Of a stretch of 64,000 nt of DNA, positions 8,088-16,914 are shown one piece after another. A program made the translations under genes and the position numbers. The notes beneath the pieces are model-generated. The model saw only the letters and a program-made list of their open reading frames with translations. It was not told where the DNA came from and made no database searches. This DNA is from Spirosoma sp. KUDC1026 (lineage in GTDB: Bacteria > Bacteroidota > Bacteroidia > Cytophagales > Spirosomataceae): assembly GCF_013375035.1 (NCBI RefSeq), contig NZ_CP056032.1:1658001-1722000 (forward strand). Reading direction: 5' to 3'. Within the stretch, counting starts at the first letter, position 1; each line of letters starts with the position of its first letter.

Positions 8088-8780
8088 ATGGATCCCATTT
8101 ATCGCTCGCTTATCGTCTGTACCAGCCACGCCGATTTTCCGGGAAGATCGCAGAAGACCGGTTTATGGCTGAGCGAAGCAACGCATTTCTACGATGAACT
8201 GTCAAGCCGTAATCTGCCCTACGACATTGCGAGTCCGAAAGGTGGAGCGGTTCCTATCGACGAGAAGAGTTTCGACCGGCGCGATACAACCAACGAAAAA
8301 TGGTACCATAACCCGGCGTTCCGGCAGAAACTGGAGCAATCGACACCGCTGAGCGACGTCGATCCATCAGCCTATCAAATTGTCTTTTTCTCAGGTGGTC
8401 ACGGCGCGCTATGGGATTTTCCGGACAACCCGGATGTGCACCGAATTGCGCGTTACGTTTACGAAAATGGAGGCATGATAGCAGCCGTGGGACACGGAGT
8501 CTGCGGTCTGGTGAACGTAACGTTATCGGACGGAACGCCATTAATTGGCAACCGTCAGCTGACTGGATTCTCGAATATGGAAGAAAAACTGCTCCGAGTC
8601 GCAGAAGAGATCCCGTTTCTGCTGGAAGATGCGCTGAAAGGAAAGAATGCGCTATACAGCAAAGGGTTGCTGCCGTTCGTTACGTATATTGAAATGGACG
8701 AACGCCTGGTGACAGGTCAGAACCCATTGTCAGCCCGAAAGGTAGGCCGGAAAGTACTGGAGGAGATGTACGAAAAATAA
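8088..8780 (+). CDS. DJ-1/PfpI family protein (Hsp31-like)
   Basis: A 230-residue cytoplasmic protein of the class I glutamine amidotransferase-like fold. It starts at the ATG at 8088 rather than an in-frame TTG at 8049. Key parts are GLWLSEATHFYDEL with a probable catalytic glutamate (E30), the substrate loop VFFSGGHGALWDFPD (about 99-112), and the nucleophile elbow VGHGVCGLVN with cysteine 139. This arrangement is that of Hsp31-like DJ-1 proteins (glyoxalase III or protein-repair activity claimed for relatives). It ends in QNPLSARKVGRKVLEEM, a typical family C-terminus. It is a single gene followed by a hairpin shared with rfbC. Confidence 0.85.
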   Translation: MDPIYRSLIVCTSHADFPGRSQKTGLWLSEATHFYDELSSRNLPYDIASPKGGAVPIDEKSFDRRDTTNEKWYHNPAFRQKLEQSTPLSDVDPSAYQIVFFSGGHGALWDFPDNPDVHRIARYVYENGGMIAAVGHGVCGLVNVTLSDGTPLIGNRQLTGFSNMEEKLLRVAEEIPFLLEDALKGKNALYSKGLLPFVTYIEMDERLVTGQNPLSARKVGRKVLEEMYEK

Positions 8781-8781
8781 A

Positions 8782-8809
8782 TCGGCAGAACCTTCCTGGA
8801 TTCTGCCGA
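8782..8809. terminator. Terminator hairpin between convergent genes
   Basis: TCGGCAGAA (8782-8790) and TTCTGCCGA (8801-8809) form a perfect 9-bp stem between the DJ-1-like gene and rfbC. There is no strong T run. Confidence 0.5.
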
Positions 8810-8821
8810 CGTCAGAGAGAA

Positions 8822-9367
8822 CTAGACTGCTACGTCCGGGAAAACTTCGCGGAGAAACTTCAGTTCCTGATCTTTCTCCGAAACAATCGGGTCGTTGATG
8901 CCCCAGTCGATATTCAGGTCGGGATCGTCCCAGCGGATGCCGGACTCCGACGCTTTGTTATACACGTTTGTGCATTTATAGCTGAAAATGCTGTCCTGCA
9001 AGGCTACGAAACCATGCGCAAAGCCTTCTGGAATATAAGCCATGTTCGCAATCGACGCATCCAGCAGAAACGTCTCGTATTGCCCGAAGGTAGGTGAGTC
9101 GGGCCGAACGTCGACGGCGATATCGAGTACCTGACCCGTAATGACCCGCACCAGTTTTCCCTGCGCAAACGGCTCGTGCTGCATATGCAGGCCCCGTAGT
9201 ACGCCTTTTACGGAAAATGACTGGTTGTCCTGAACAAAATCCATTGGCAGGCCCAGCGAGGTGAAAAGGGGTTTGTTATACGACTCAAAGAAATAGCCGC
9301 GCTCATCTTCGAACAGGCGTGGAATCAGCTCAACGAGGCCCTCAATGGAGGTTTTACGAACTTGCAT
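8822..9367 (-). CDS. rfbC: dTDP-4-dehydrorhamnose 3,5-epimerase
   Basis: RfbC epimerises dTDP-4-keto-6-deoxyglucose at C3 and C5 in dTDP-L-rhamnose synthesis for cell-surface glycans. The 181-residue length is typical of the cupin-fold enzyme. The sequence shows RLFEDERGYFFESYN, VQDNQSFSVKGVLRGLHMQ with the catalytic histidine H61, DIAVDVR, YIPEGFAHGFVAL, and the catalytic-type tyrosine Y130 in SIFSYKCTN. No other rhamnose genes (rfbA, rfbB, rfbD) are next to it, so the pathway is dispersed. A TAAATTTG box on the minus strand (9417-9410) could be its promoter and overlaps that of pyrF. Confidence 0.95.
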   Translation of the reverse strand: MQVRKTSIEGLVELIPRLFEDERGYFFESYNKPLFTSLGLPMDFVQDNQSFSVKGVLRGLHMQHEPFAQGKLVRVITGQVLDIAVDVRPDSPTFGQYETFLLDASIANMAYIPEGFAHGFVALQDSIFSYKCTNVYNKASESGIRWDDPDLNIDWGINDPIVSEKDQELKFLREVFPDVAV

Positions 9368-9409
9368 AAACGGAAATAGATTTTACTGCGTGTAGCCGGA
9401 GTTTGCCGG

Positions 9410-9446
9410 CAAATTTACGAAAGCGGAACTGGAGTTCGTAACTTTG
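9410..9446. promoter_or_regulatory. Overlapping divergent promoters of rfbC and pyrF
   Basis: Two Bacteroidota -7 type boxes face away from each other: TAACTTTG on the plus strand (9439-9446, towards pyrF) and TAAATTTG on the minus strand (9417-9410, towards rfbC). Their upstream regions overlap. The -33 boxes are poor matches, so this is a tentative call. Confidence 0.35.
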
Positions 9447-9494
9447 GGGCCAGCCTATTTACCCATCCTTACTAAATGGGCTTTATTTTCTGGC

Positions 9495-10322
9495 ATGACA
9501 TACAACGAATTAGCCGATCAGATTTTCCGAAAGCAGTCCTATCTCTGCGTTGGTCTGGACACCGATCTTCGTAAAATCCCCCCGCATCTTCTCGGTGAAA
9601 CAGATCCGGTTTTTGCTTTCAATAAAGCCATTATTGACGCGACTGCCGATCTGGCGGTAGCCTACAAACCTAACATTGCTTTTTACGAAGCGATGGGGCC
9701 GCGTGGTTGGGAGAGCCTTCAGAAAACGCTGGATTATATTCCTAAGGATTGCTTCACAATTGCCGACGCCAAACGGGGTGATATTGGTAACACCTCGGGC
9801 TTGTATGCCCGTACCTTTTTCGAACCCGACGCAGCCGGGCTGAACTTTGATTCAGTTACGGTGGCACCTTATATGGGCCGCGACTCCGTAATACCGTTTC
9901 TGGATTACCCTGGAAAATGGGTGATCTTGCTGGCCCTGACGTCCAATCCCGGCAGTGCTGATTTTCAGCGACAACCCACCGATGAACAGGAGTTATACGA
10001 GGTTGTCATGCAAACGGCGCAGACCTGGGCCAGCCCAGAGCAGCTTATGTTTGTGGTAGGCGCTACGCAGGCCGCTGAAATTGCTCACATCCGCGAAATT
10101 ACGTCCACCAATTTCTTGCTTGTACCGGGCGTTGGTGCCCAGGGGGGGAGTCTGGCCGAGGTCTCCAAGAACGGACTTACATCCGATGGTGGCCTTTTGA
10201 TTAATGCATCCCGCAGTATTCTGTACGCGTCGAACGGAACGGACTTCGCCGAAAAAGCCCGCGCTGAAGCACAGGCGCTGCAAACCGAAATGGCTGGCTA
10301 CCTCGCTGCCTTGACGCGATAA
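9495..10322 (+). CDS. pyrF: Orotidine 5'-phosphate decarboxylase (type 2)
   Basis: PyrF decarboxylates OMP to UMP, the last step of de novo pyrimidine synthesis. I start it at the ATG at 9495 (275 residues), giving [22 protein letters not shown]; a frame from 9444 adds 17 residues overlapping the promoter. The signature [11 protein letters not shown] (91-101, with the catalytic lysine K93) and the [12 protein letters not shown] and VPGVGAQGG segments identify the longer type 2 form found in Bacteroidota. It is monocistronic and divergent from rfbC. Confidence 0.95.
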   Translation: MTYNELADQIFRKQSYLCVGLDTDLRKIPPHLLGETDPVFAFNKAIIDATADLAVAYKPNIAFYEAMGPRGWESLQKTLDYIPKDCFTIADAKRGDIGNTSGLYARTFFEPDAAGLNFDSVTVAPYMGRDSVIPFLDYPGKWVILLALTSNPGSADFQRQPTDEQELYEVVMQTAQTWASPEQLMFVVGATQAAEIAHIREITSTNFLLVPGVGAQGGSLAEVSKNGLTSDGGLLINASRSILYASNGTDFAEKARAEAQALQTEMAGYLAALTR

Positions 10323-10331
10323 TTGTATTGA

Positions 10332-10395
10332 TAGGATTACAGGATTTTCAGGATATAATAAATCTTGGAAATCCTGTTGACCCCCATTTATCCTA
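10332..10395. repeat. Imperfect intergenic inverted repeat of the AGGATT family
   Basis: TAGGATTACAGGATTTTCAG on the left and ATCCTGTTGACC...TTTATCCTA on the right form an imperfect palindrome after pyrF. Repeats built of AGGATT/AATCCT with 'tacaggatt' units are scattered through many Bacteroidota genomes between genes. It may act as a terminator here. Confidence 0.5.
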
Positions 10396-10499
10396 CCGCA
10401 AAGTTGACAATCAACTCTTTGTAAACTATTTTCTGTATGTTGGCACTTGACTCACGACGCGAAAAACTTCCTTAATGGAATTCTATTCTCTCTGCCGTC

Positions 10500-11789
10500 G
10501 TGACCGAGGCTTTTCTCTACTTTCTCTGGCAATACCAGTATTTTGATAGAATACATCTGACAACTACCGATGGTGAATCGGTGCAGATCGTACATCCTGG
10601 TTTTCGAAACCACGAAGCAGGACCAGATTTTTTCAACGCGCGCTTATTGATAAATGACGTGGACTGGGGCGGCACCGTCGAGATGCACCTGAAAACATCC
10701 GACTGGCTGGCCCACCGGCATCAGCAGGATAAAGCGTATGACAATGTCATTCTGCACGTTGTCTGGCAGGATGATCAGGTGAGCAGCGGCAAACGCATAA
10801 ACCGCACCAATGGAACGCCCATTCCTACGCTGGAACTTCATGCCCGCACCACGGCCGATTTACTGAGCCGCTATGCTACGTTGAGCGAATCGCGGGAGTC
10901 AATCCCCTGCGCCGGACAGTTCAGAACCGTGCAGCCGCTTCGTATTACGTCCATGCTGGACAAAGCCATGTTACAGCGGTTGGAACGAAAAGCGGCTGGT
11001 GTACAGGTTATTGTCGAGCAGACAAATGGTGACTGGGAGGAAGTGGCCTATCGACTGCTGGCGATAAATATGGGCTTTAGAATCAATGCCGTTCCAATGG
11101 AACAACTCGCCCGGACGGTCCCGCTCAAAGCCTTACTTAAACACCGGGACGTAATGGCGCAGGTCGAGGCCATGCTGTATGGAACGGCCGGTTTACTAGA
11201 GACGGACACCACAGACGACTACGTTCGGATTCTGCAGCGAGAGTATCGGTTTCTGGCTGCCAAGTATCAACTAAGCGACAAAGAAGTGGCGGCTCACGCC
11301 TGGAAATGGGGACGACTGCGTCCTGCGAATTTTCCAACGCTTCGGCTGGCGCAGTTTGCCCGGCTGGTTACGCAGCACGCCAGTTTATTCTCACTCTTTG
11401 TTGGTACGACAGATGCAGACTTATTGCTGAAAGGATTGCAGATAACACCGTCCGCTTACTGGCAGACGCATTACCGATTTGGAAAGTCAGCGCAGAAAAC
11501 AGTTTCGTCGCTGGGTGAAACGTCGGCCGTGACTATCATAATCAATACGGTTGTCCCCCTGCTGGCGGCCTACGCCCATCACCGGGGGCAACCGGCTTAC
11601 ATCGACCGGGCCATTTCCTTACTGGAACAACTTCCCGCCGAAAAAAACCATCTGACCGATGCCTGGAGTGCTTTGGGACTTGGCATCAAAACGGCCTTCG
11701 ACTCGCAGGCTGCTATTGAACTCCATAATGAGTTCTGCGCCCACAAAAAATGCCTCAACTGCCAGATTGGGGTGGGGCTGTTGAGATAG
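10500..11789 (+). CDS. DUF2851 family protein
   Basis: A 429-residue cytoplasmic protein starting with GTG at 10500; the nearby ATG at 10475 is out of frame. The N-terminus MTEAFLYFLWQYQYFD, then VQIVHPGFRNHEAGPDFFNARLLI, WGGTVEMHLKTSDWLAHRHQQDKAYDNVILHVVWQDD, matches the DUF2851 family, which is almost confined to Bacteroidota. The conserved H-x-x-D and GPDFxxA elements have a nuclease-like flavour, but no function is established. The C-terminus has cysteines (CAHKKCLNCQ) that may bind a metal. It is a single gene with a strong inverted repeat after its stop. Confidence 0.85.
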   Translation: MTEAFLYFLWQYQYFDRIHLTTTDGESVQIVHPGFRNHEAGPDFFNARLLINDVDWGGTVEMHLKTSDWLAHRHQQDKAYDNVILHVVWQDDQVSSGKRINRTNGTPIPTLELHARTTADLLSRYATLSESRESIPCAGQFRTVQPLRITSMLDKAMLQRLERKAAGVQVIVEQTNGDWEEVAYRLLAINMGFRINAVPMEQLARTVPLKALLKHRDVMAQVEAMLYGTAGLLETDTTDDYVRILQREYRFLAAKYQLSDKEVAAHAWKWGRLRPANFPTLRLAQFARLVTQHASLFSLFVGTTDADLLLKGLQITPSAYWQTHYRFGKSAQKTVSSLGETSAVTIIINTVVPLLAAYAHHRGQPAYIDRAISLLEQLPAEKNHLTDAWSALGLGIKTAFDSQAAIELHNEFCAHKKCLNCQIGVGLLR

Positions 11790-11801
11790 AAGAGAACGCT
11801 A

Positions 11802-11875
11802 AAACGAAACAAGGAGAAAGGAACAGATGGACCTTCACGTGAGCCCCTTCCTAATCCTTTCTCCTTGTTCCGTTT
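11802..11875. terminator. Long purine/pyrimidine inverted repeat (terminator-like)
   Basis: Arms at 11802-11822 and 11855-11875 are 21 bp long with one mismatch, one purine-rich (AAGGAGAAAGGA) and the other pyrimidine-rich. It lies between the convergent DUF2851 and Gfo/Idh genes. Two similar elements occur at 23446-23493 and 43432-43579. Confidence 0.6.
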
Positions 11876-11886
11876 ATACCTTGTTC

Positions 11887-13227
11887 CTAACTTACCACCA
11901 CATCCTGTTTCGTTGAATCCCAAGTCACGCGTTTGCCGGTGTGCAGGGCCATCGTCGCCATGATGTTAGCGACGGAATGGTTGAAGCCGACACGAGCGGG
12001 CGCGTTAGGTTCTTTGCGGCTACGTACGCAACTCATCCAGTTCAGCATGTGCAGTGACGTCATCGGATCGGCACCGGTATTGGCGCTGGTTTCTTGTTTC
12101 GGACCACTGGCCAGCGACATTTCCGGTAAGAGATTCGCTTTCATGTCCATTTCCTGAGCAAATCTGGCAGTCAGGCCGCCCTCTGGAGTGATCTTGTTGG
12201 TGTCCAGGTTGATCATGCCGCCATTTGAGTAATAATACTCTTTGGTGCCGCCTGCTTCGTTGTGCATTCTGGACGAATAAAGCACCTGAAATCCTTTGTT
12301 TTTATCGTTGTCCGGGCCGTAATCAAATACGGCAGTGAACGTATCAGGGTTGACGCGGCCGTCTTTCCAGACATACACACCGCCGTTTGCCACAACACTG
12401 CGGGGATGATCCAGTCCGCTGAACCAGTGAACCGTGTCGATCTGGTGTGACATCCACTGACCGGGGATGCCCGATGAGTAAGGATAAAAAAGCCGGTACT
12501 CTAAATATTTGCGTGGGTCCCAGTCTGTCTTTGGACGGTTGAGCTGGTAGCGCGTCCAGTCGGTATCTTCCTGACGTATTTCAGCGACGAGTTTAGGACG
12601 GCGCCAGCGACCAGGCTGGTTAACGTTCCAGGTCATTTCGACCATAGAGATGTCCCCGAATTTGCCAGACCGAATGAAATCGTTGGCCGCGTGGTAGTTT
12701 GGGGCCGACCGGCGCTGTGAACCAACCTGTACGATACGTTTCGATTTCTCAACGGCTTTGACAGCTTTGCGAGCATCGTCAAGCGATTCTGCGAATGGCT
12801 TTTCAACGTATACGTCACGTCCCGATTCTACAGCATCGACGCAATGCAACGCGTGCTGAAAATCGGCGGTACTGATAATCACGGCGTCAACATCTTTGCG
12901 GTCGAGCAGTTCATCGTTATTACGTGCTTTGAAGAAGCTACTGTCGTTCCAGCCTTTGCCCTTCAGGTATGATTCGGCTTCGTCGCGACGACGGTTCCAG
13001 AGGTCAGATACGCCTACAAACGCGAAGTTCTGGTCTTTGGCGTGGTTCATAAACGACGGGGCCAGTGATTGCCGGAACCGATCGGAAAACCCAATGATAC
13101 CTACCCGAACCCGGTCGTTGGAGCCAAGAATCCGGGCGTAACTGCTCGCCGAAAAGCCCATGCCCAGACCCGCCAGGCTAAAGCTGGCCGCAGCCGTTTT
13201 TTTAATGAAATCGCGACGATTTTCCAT
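11887..13227 (-). CDS. Gfo/Idh/MocA family oxidoreductase, exported
   Basis: A 446-residue NAD(P)-dependent sugar oxidoreductase with a twin-arginine-type signal (MENRRDFIKKTAAASFSLAGLG), so it probably acts in the periplasm with a tightly bound cofactor. The Rossmann entry is VRVGIIGFSDRFRQS, with the family EKPFAESLDDARKAVK motif at about 141-156 and VGSQRRSAPNYHAA after it. Such proteins oxidise or reduce sugars at C3 in 3-keto-glycoside pathways, which fits the DUF1080 gene just upstream. It is the last gene of the minus-strand operon from fecR. The exact substrate is unknown. Confidence 0.85.
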   Translation of the reverse strand: MENRRDFIKKTAAASFSLAGLGMGFSASSYARILGSNDRVRVGIIGFSDRFRQSLAPSFMNHAKDQNFAFVGVSDLWNRRRDEAESYLKGKGWNDSSFFKARNNDELLDRKDVDAVIISTADFQHALHCVDAVESGRDVYVEKPFAESLDDARKAVKAVEKSKRIVQVGSQRRSAPNYHAANDFIRSGKFGDISMVEMTWNVNQPGRWRRPKLVAEIRQEDTDWTRYQLNRPKTDWDPRKYLEYRLFYPYSSGIPGQWMSHQIDTVHWFSGLDHPRSVVANGGVYVWKDGRVNPDTFTAVFDYGPDNDKNKGFQVLYSSRMHNEAGGTKEYYYSNGGMINLDTNKITPEGGLTARFAQEMDMKANLLPEMSLASGPKQETSANTGADPMTSLHMLNWMSCVRSRKEPNAPARVGFNHSVANIMATMALHTGKRVTWDSTKQDVVVS

Positions 13228-13270
13228 GAGAATAAGAAAGGAGTAGGGGAGTCAGTATAAGGAAATAGGG

Positions 13271-14014
13271 CTACAACGCCTTGATTTTGATATTGCGGTA
13301 ATACACCCGGTCGCCGTGGTCCTGCAGGAGAATATGCCCTTTGGGTGCTTCACCGAATCGGCCATTGGTGTTGTAATCGGGCGCTTTGTATTTGCTCATG
13401 GCAACGTCTTCGCGGAAAGCATCGCTGCCCCGTTCGTACTCAACCACTTTTTTGCCGTTGAGCCAGTGTTCAACGTGTTTACCTTTCGACAACACGCGAC
13501 CGGTATTCCACTCACCAATGGGGTTAGCTTTTTTTCCGCTTGCCGGAATCAGATCGTAGAGCGAACCAACTGTGCGGTTGCCGTTACGTCCCAGTTTTGC
13601 GTCGGGGTGTTTGTCGTCGTCCAGCACCTGAAATTCAAGGCCGAACGCCGATCCTTTGGGTTTAGGATAGTTCTCTACGACAAAATACTTCACGCCACTG
13701 TTCGCGCCTTCGGTTAGTTTGAAGTCGAACATCAGGTCGAAATCGCTGTATTCACCGTCGGTGACAATGTCGCCAAAACTCTGTGATTCTGATCCATCCG
13801 ATTTCTGAATAGTCAGCATGCCGTTCTCGACCTCCCAGCCTTTCTGCGGGAAGGTTTCTTTGTAGGCACCCCGCCAGCCTTTGGTCGTTTTACCGTCGAA
13901 AAGCAGCTGCCAGCCTTCACTTTTTTCTTTGGCGGTCAGCGTGTTTGGTGTTTGCGGTTTTTCTGCAGCCAGCAAAATAGTTAATAAAAAGCCGCTAAGA
14001 AATAATGCTTTCAT
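13271..14014 (-). CDS. DUF1080 (3-keto-disaccharide hydrolase family) protein
   Basis: A 247-residue exported protein with an N-terminal signal (MKALFLSGFLLTILLAA). The DUF1080 domain fills the rest: EGWQLLFDGKTTKGWRGA, then GWEVENGMLTI, SDFDLMFDFKLTEGANSGVKYF, EFQVLDDDKHPDA, and HILLQDHGDRVYYRNIKIKAL at the end. The fold is a concanavalin-like jelly roll. Some members hydrolyse 3-keto-glycosides by elimination/hydration. It lies 43 bp upstream of the Gfo/Idh gene and 26 bp downstream of the isomerase-like gene, all on the minus strand. Activity on a 3-keto sugar is inferred from context. Confidence 0.85.
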   Translation of the reverse strand: MKALFLSGFLLTILLAAEKPQTPNTLTAKEKSEGWQLLFDGKTTKGWRGAYKETFPQKGWEVENGMLTIQKSDGSESQSFGDIVTDGEYSDFDLMFDFKLTEGANSGVKYFVVENYPKPKGSAFGLEFQVLDDDKHPDAKLGRNGNRTVGSLYDLIPASGKKANPIGEWNTGRVLSKGKHVEHWLNGKKVVEYERGSDAFREDVAMSKYKAPDYNTNGRFGEAPKGHILLQDHGDRVYYRNIKIKAL

Positions 14015-14040
14015 GGGTAGTTGAATAAAGAAATAGATGG

Positions 14041-14976
14041 CTATACGGCCACTTTGAGCGATTGAGTTAAATAGTCTTTATTGATTTTGGCGCACTCAGC
14101 GGGCGTCTTGCTGTCTTCCGGCACCCGGTCCAGTTCAATGATGCCCCAGCCTTTGAAATTAATGTCATCCAGCGCTTTGACTACGGCGGCTACATCGACA
14201 TTACCCCGGCCCAATTCAACAAATTTATATGCTTTCGGATCATTCGGTTTATCGGGCAGGGGTGACATAGTGTCTTTCAGGTGCAGCGCGTAGAGCATGT
14301 CTTTGTACTGCTTTACGGCTTTTGCCGGATCGCCACCACCCTGTTTATAGTGGGCAATGTCGAGCAGAAGTTTGACGTATTTCGGGTTCATGGCCTGCAC
14401 AATTACATCCACCTCTTCGGGCGTTTCGCCGAGCTGATGCATGTGGTTATGATACGTAGCCTGAATACCCATGTCTGCGGTCTGCCTGCCAATCTCGTTC
14501 ATGACCGTAGCTAAACGTTTCAGCTCCTCGGTTGTAGGCTGACGATCTTTTGGGCGAGCTGAGTTCGTCAACTGAATAGCCGAGCCGCCCAGCGCCTTCA
14601 CAAAGCTGGCGTGCGCTACGTGCATGTCGATGGTGCTTTGTTCCTTGGCTGGGTCGATTTCGACGTTACCGCTCGAGAACATCGCTAACTTTAGCTTGTG
14701 CTGATCAAGCAGCGCCTTTAATTCGGATGGTTTAGCTTTATATGGCCCGAACGTATTGGCCCGAATCTGAATGCCTTTGTAGCCCAGCGATGCCAGATCG
14801 GCAATGGCCTGCGCATCGTTACCATTCCAGGTAATGGATGAATAGGCAATCTTGAGGCCCGCTGCTTTTTGTCGTTGGGTGGACTGCGCAAACAGCTGAT
14901 TCGCTCCGACTGACAAGGCCAGCGTTGATAGACCAGCTGTGGTAAGAAACTGTCGTCTGTTGACGGGCTCGTTCAT
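14041..14976 (-). CDS. Sugar phosphate isomerase/epimerase-like TIM-barrel protein, exported
   Basis: A 311-residue protein of the xylose isomerase-like TIM-barrel family (AP endonuclease 2 superfamily). It begins with a Tat-like signal (MNEPVNRRQFLTTAGLSTLALSVGANQLFAQ). Metal-binding elements include the YHNHMHQLGETPEEVD segment, LLDIAHYKQGGGDP, LHLKDT, and WGIIELDRVPED near the C-terminus. It probably isomerises or epimerises a (keto-)sugar and cooperates with the DUF1080 and Gfo/Idh products. Unusually for an isomerase it is exported, like its two neighbours, suggesting the sugar is processed in the periplasm. Confidence 0.8.
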   Translation of the reverse strand: MNEPVNRRQFLTTAGLSTLALSVGANQLFAQSTQRQKAAGLKIAYSSITWNGNDAQAIADLASLGYKGIQIRANTFGPYKAKPSELKALLDQHKLKLAMFSSGNVEIDPAKEQSTIDMHVAHASFVKALGGSAIQLTNSARPKDRQPTTEELKRLATVMNEIGRQTADMGIQATYHNHMHQLGETPEEVDVIVQAMNPKYVKLLLDIAHYKQGGGDPAKAVKQYKDMLYALHLKDTMSPLPDKPNDPKAYKFVELGRGNVDVAAVVKALDDINFKGWGIIELDRVPEDSKTPAECAKINKDYLTQSLKVAV

Positions 14977-15088
14977 AAGGTAGATAACTAGTCAGTAGAC
15001 GGCGCGCGTAGTACTGAGCGTGAAAGGTTGGTCGACAGGACAAGAAGACACTCAAAAGGCGCTTCTACTTATTCACCTGTAAAATTCA

Positions 15089-15127
15089 CAAGGCTCTTTC
15101 CCAGCCTGTTGTCGGAAAAGAGCCTTG
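15089..15127 (-). terminator. Hairpin after susD
   Basis: CAAGGCTCTTT (15089-15099) pairs with AAAGAGCCTTG (15117-15127), just downstream of the susD stop. It could partially end transcription before the three catabolic genes. Confidence 0.55.
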
Positions 15128-15143
15128 CGATAAGTCAACGAAA

Positions 15144-16859
15144 TTAATAACCTGGGTTTTGCGGGTAAGCGGTAGGGCCACCGGCTGTGCGGTCGATCTG
15201 ATCCTGTGGGATTGGTCGCAGAACATGGAAATCTTTGATGTTCGGCGCGCCGTCAGGGTTGTAAGCCTTTACCCGCTCTATGAGGATACCCCAGCGTTTA
15301 AGGTCAAACCAGCGATGCATTTCACCGGCCATTTCGCGTTCCCGCTCTTCCATAATGAACTCCATAGTGGCTTGTGCGGCTGTGATCTCCATTGCTGTTG
15401 TTTTGCCCGGCCAGGCGGCCCGGCGTCGAACGGCATTGATAAACGGTACTGCATCAGCGGCTTTACCCTGTTTAATCAGCGCTTCGGCTGCAATTAGATA
15501 CGTTTCGGCTAGACGGAACATAATAAAGTCGCGGCTGCCTGGCTCATAACTGACGTTGGGCCGTAATGGATCAAGGAACTTCTGCAGCGTTGGGAACAGG
15601 TTCGGCCGGTATAAGCTGGGTACCAGTACCTGATACCGGCGTTTGGCCCGATCGGCCACTGACATTTCGTAACCCGGAATGAAGATCGCCGTATCGCCAG
15701 CCGTGAACTTCAAAGAAGTTTTCGAATTGTCGAAGATAGGAGTCGTCTTACTAGGGTTGTTTGATAGCCACGTATCCTTGAACGTCTTTTTATACCGTGA
15801 ATCATTATCCCGGTCTTTCTGAGCAAAAACGACGTTCAGCATGTAATCCGTTGGGCGGAACCGTTTGAAAGGACGCCCATTGGCAATGTCACGCTGCATA
15901 CCGGCCTGAACATCGTACTCCATTCCGAAATACAGGTGCGTCTGATTACCGTTAATCGTAACTGTGTTGGTCGTTGTGCTGTTGAATCCGTTACCTATGT
16001 CGGTCAGTGGTTCGGATGTATACTGCGTAGCAAAAATTACTTCGCTGTTGATTTCGCCCCCACCCTGCGCAAACACGCTCGCGAAATCGGGCAGAAGGCT
16101 GTAGGAGTAATTTTTTATCACGTTCTGGGCATATGTTCCCGCTTTCACAAAATCATCGGCAGCTGCGGCATCTTTGTCTGTTGCCTTAGTCAAGTAAACG
16201 CGGGCTAGCAGGTGTTCGGCAGCCCCTTTCGTCACACGGCCGTAGTCGGTTGTTGGCGGGGTCAGATCTGTCAGAGATGACTCCAGGTCTGAAACGATTT
16301 GCGCATAAATGTCCTTGATCGGTGCCCGGCTGTATTCCTTACTAGGAACGAGGTTGCCCTTGGTTAGCAGCGATACTGAACCGAACGTCTGCACCAGCAA
16401 AAAATAGTGGTGGGCACGCAGAAACTTCAACTCAGCAATCCGTCGCTTTTTGAGCGTCTCGTCAAGTCCCGTAATACTGGGTGCTGCCTCCAAACCGACG
16501 TTGATGGTATTGATAGCCCGGTACAAAGCGTTCCAGGTGTCGCGGGTTATGTCCAGTTGAGGGTTGATCTGCGAGGTATATTGATTGACGAACTTATAGG
16601 CCCCATCGGCGCCCATGGTATATGTATCCGTACCAAAGACGGTCAGCGTCATAGCCGACTCACGGCCGTAATACTCCCGGAGTGAGGCATAAGCGGCCTT
16701 AACAACGGCTTCAAAACCGGTGGCAGTGTTCGCATACTGACTGCTTACCTGCGAGACAGGTACCTCCTGCAATAGATCTTTACAACCCGTTGTGCTAAAC
16801 AGAAGCGCACTGACGGCCAACATCGAACGGGAGAGGGGAAGAATAAGAGTTTTTTTCAT
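15144..16859 (-). CDS. SusD/RagB family nutrient-binding lipoprotein
   Basis: A 571-residue surface lipoprotein that binds glycans or peptides and works as a lid on the SusC channel. I start it at 16859, giving MKKTLILPLSRSMLAV and a lipobox at LLFSTTGC (cysteine 26). The helical TPR-like body follows, with the N-terminal SusD-like domain (TGFEAVVKAAYASLREYYGRE, LKFLRAHHYFLLVQTFGSV) and the C-terminal domain ending in the usual SusD pattern (FRLAETYLIAAEALIKQGK, ERERE...RWFDLKRWG, LRPIPQDQID). It lies immediately downstream of susC in the same operon. The ligand cannot be told from sequence. Confidence 0.93.
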   Translation of the reverse strand: MKKTLILPLSRSMLAVSALLFSTTGCKDLLQEVPVSQVSSQYANTATGFEAVVKAAYASLREYYGRESAMTLTVFGTDTYTMGADGAYKFVNQYTSQINPQLDITRDTWNALYRAINTINVGLEAAPSITGLDETLKKRRIAELKFLRAHHYFLLVQTFGSVSLLTKGNLVPSKEYSRAPIKDIYAQIVSDLESSLTDLTPPTTDYGRVTKGAAEHLLARVYLTKATDKDAAAADDFVKAGTYAQNVIKNYSYSLLPDFASVFAQGGGEINSEVIFATQYTSEPLTDIGNGFNSTTTNTVTINGNQTHLYFGMEYDVQAGMQRDIANGRPFKRFRPTDYMLNVVFAQKDRDNDSRYKKTFKDTWLSNNPSKTTPIFDNSKTSLKFTAGDTAIFIPGYEMSVADRAKRRYQVLVPSLYRPNLFPTLQKFLDPLRPNVSYEPGSRDFIMFRLAETYLIAAEALIKQGKAADAVPFINAVRRRAAWPGKTTAMEITAAQATMEFIMEEREREMAGEMHRWFDLKRWGILIERVKAYNPDGAPNIKDFHVLRPIPQDQIDRTAGGPTAYPQNPGY

Positions 16860-16914
16860 AATTATATCGGTCTTGAACAAGCAAATCGATACGTCGATCG
16901 CCTGAATAGAGATG

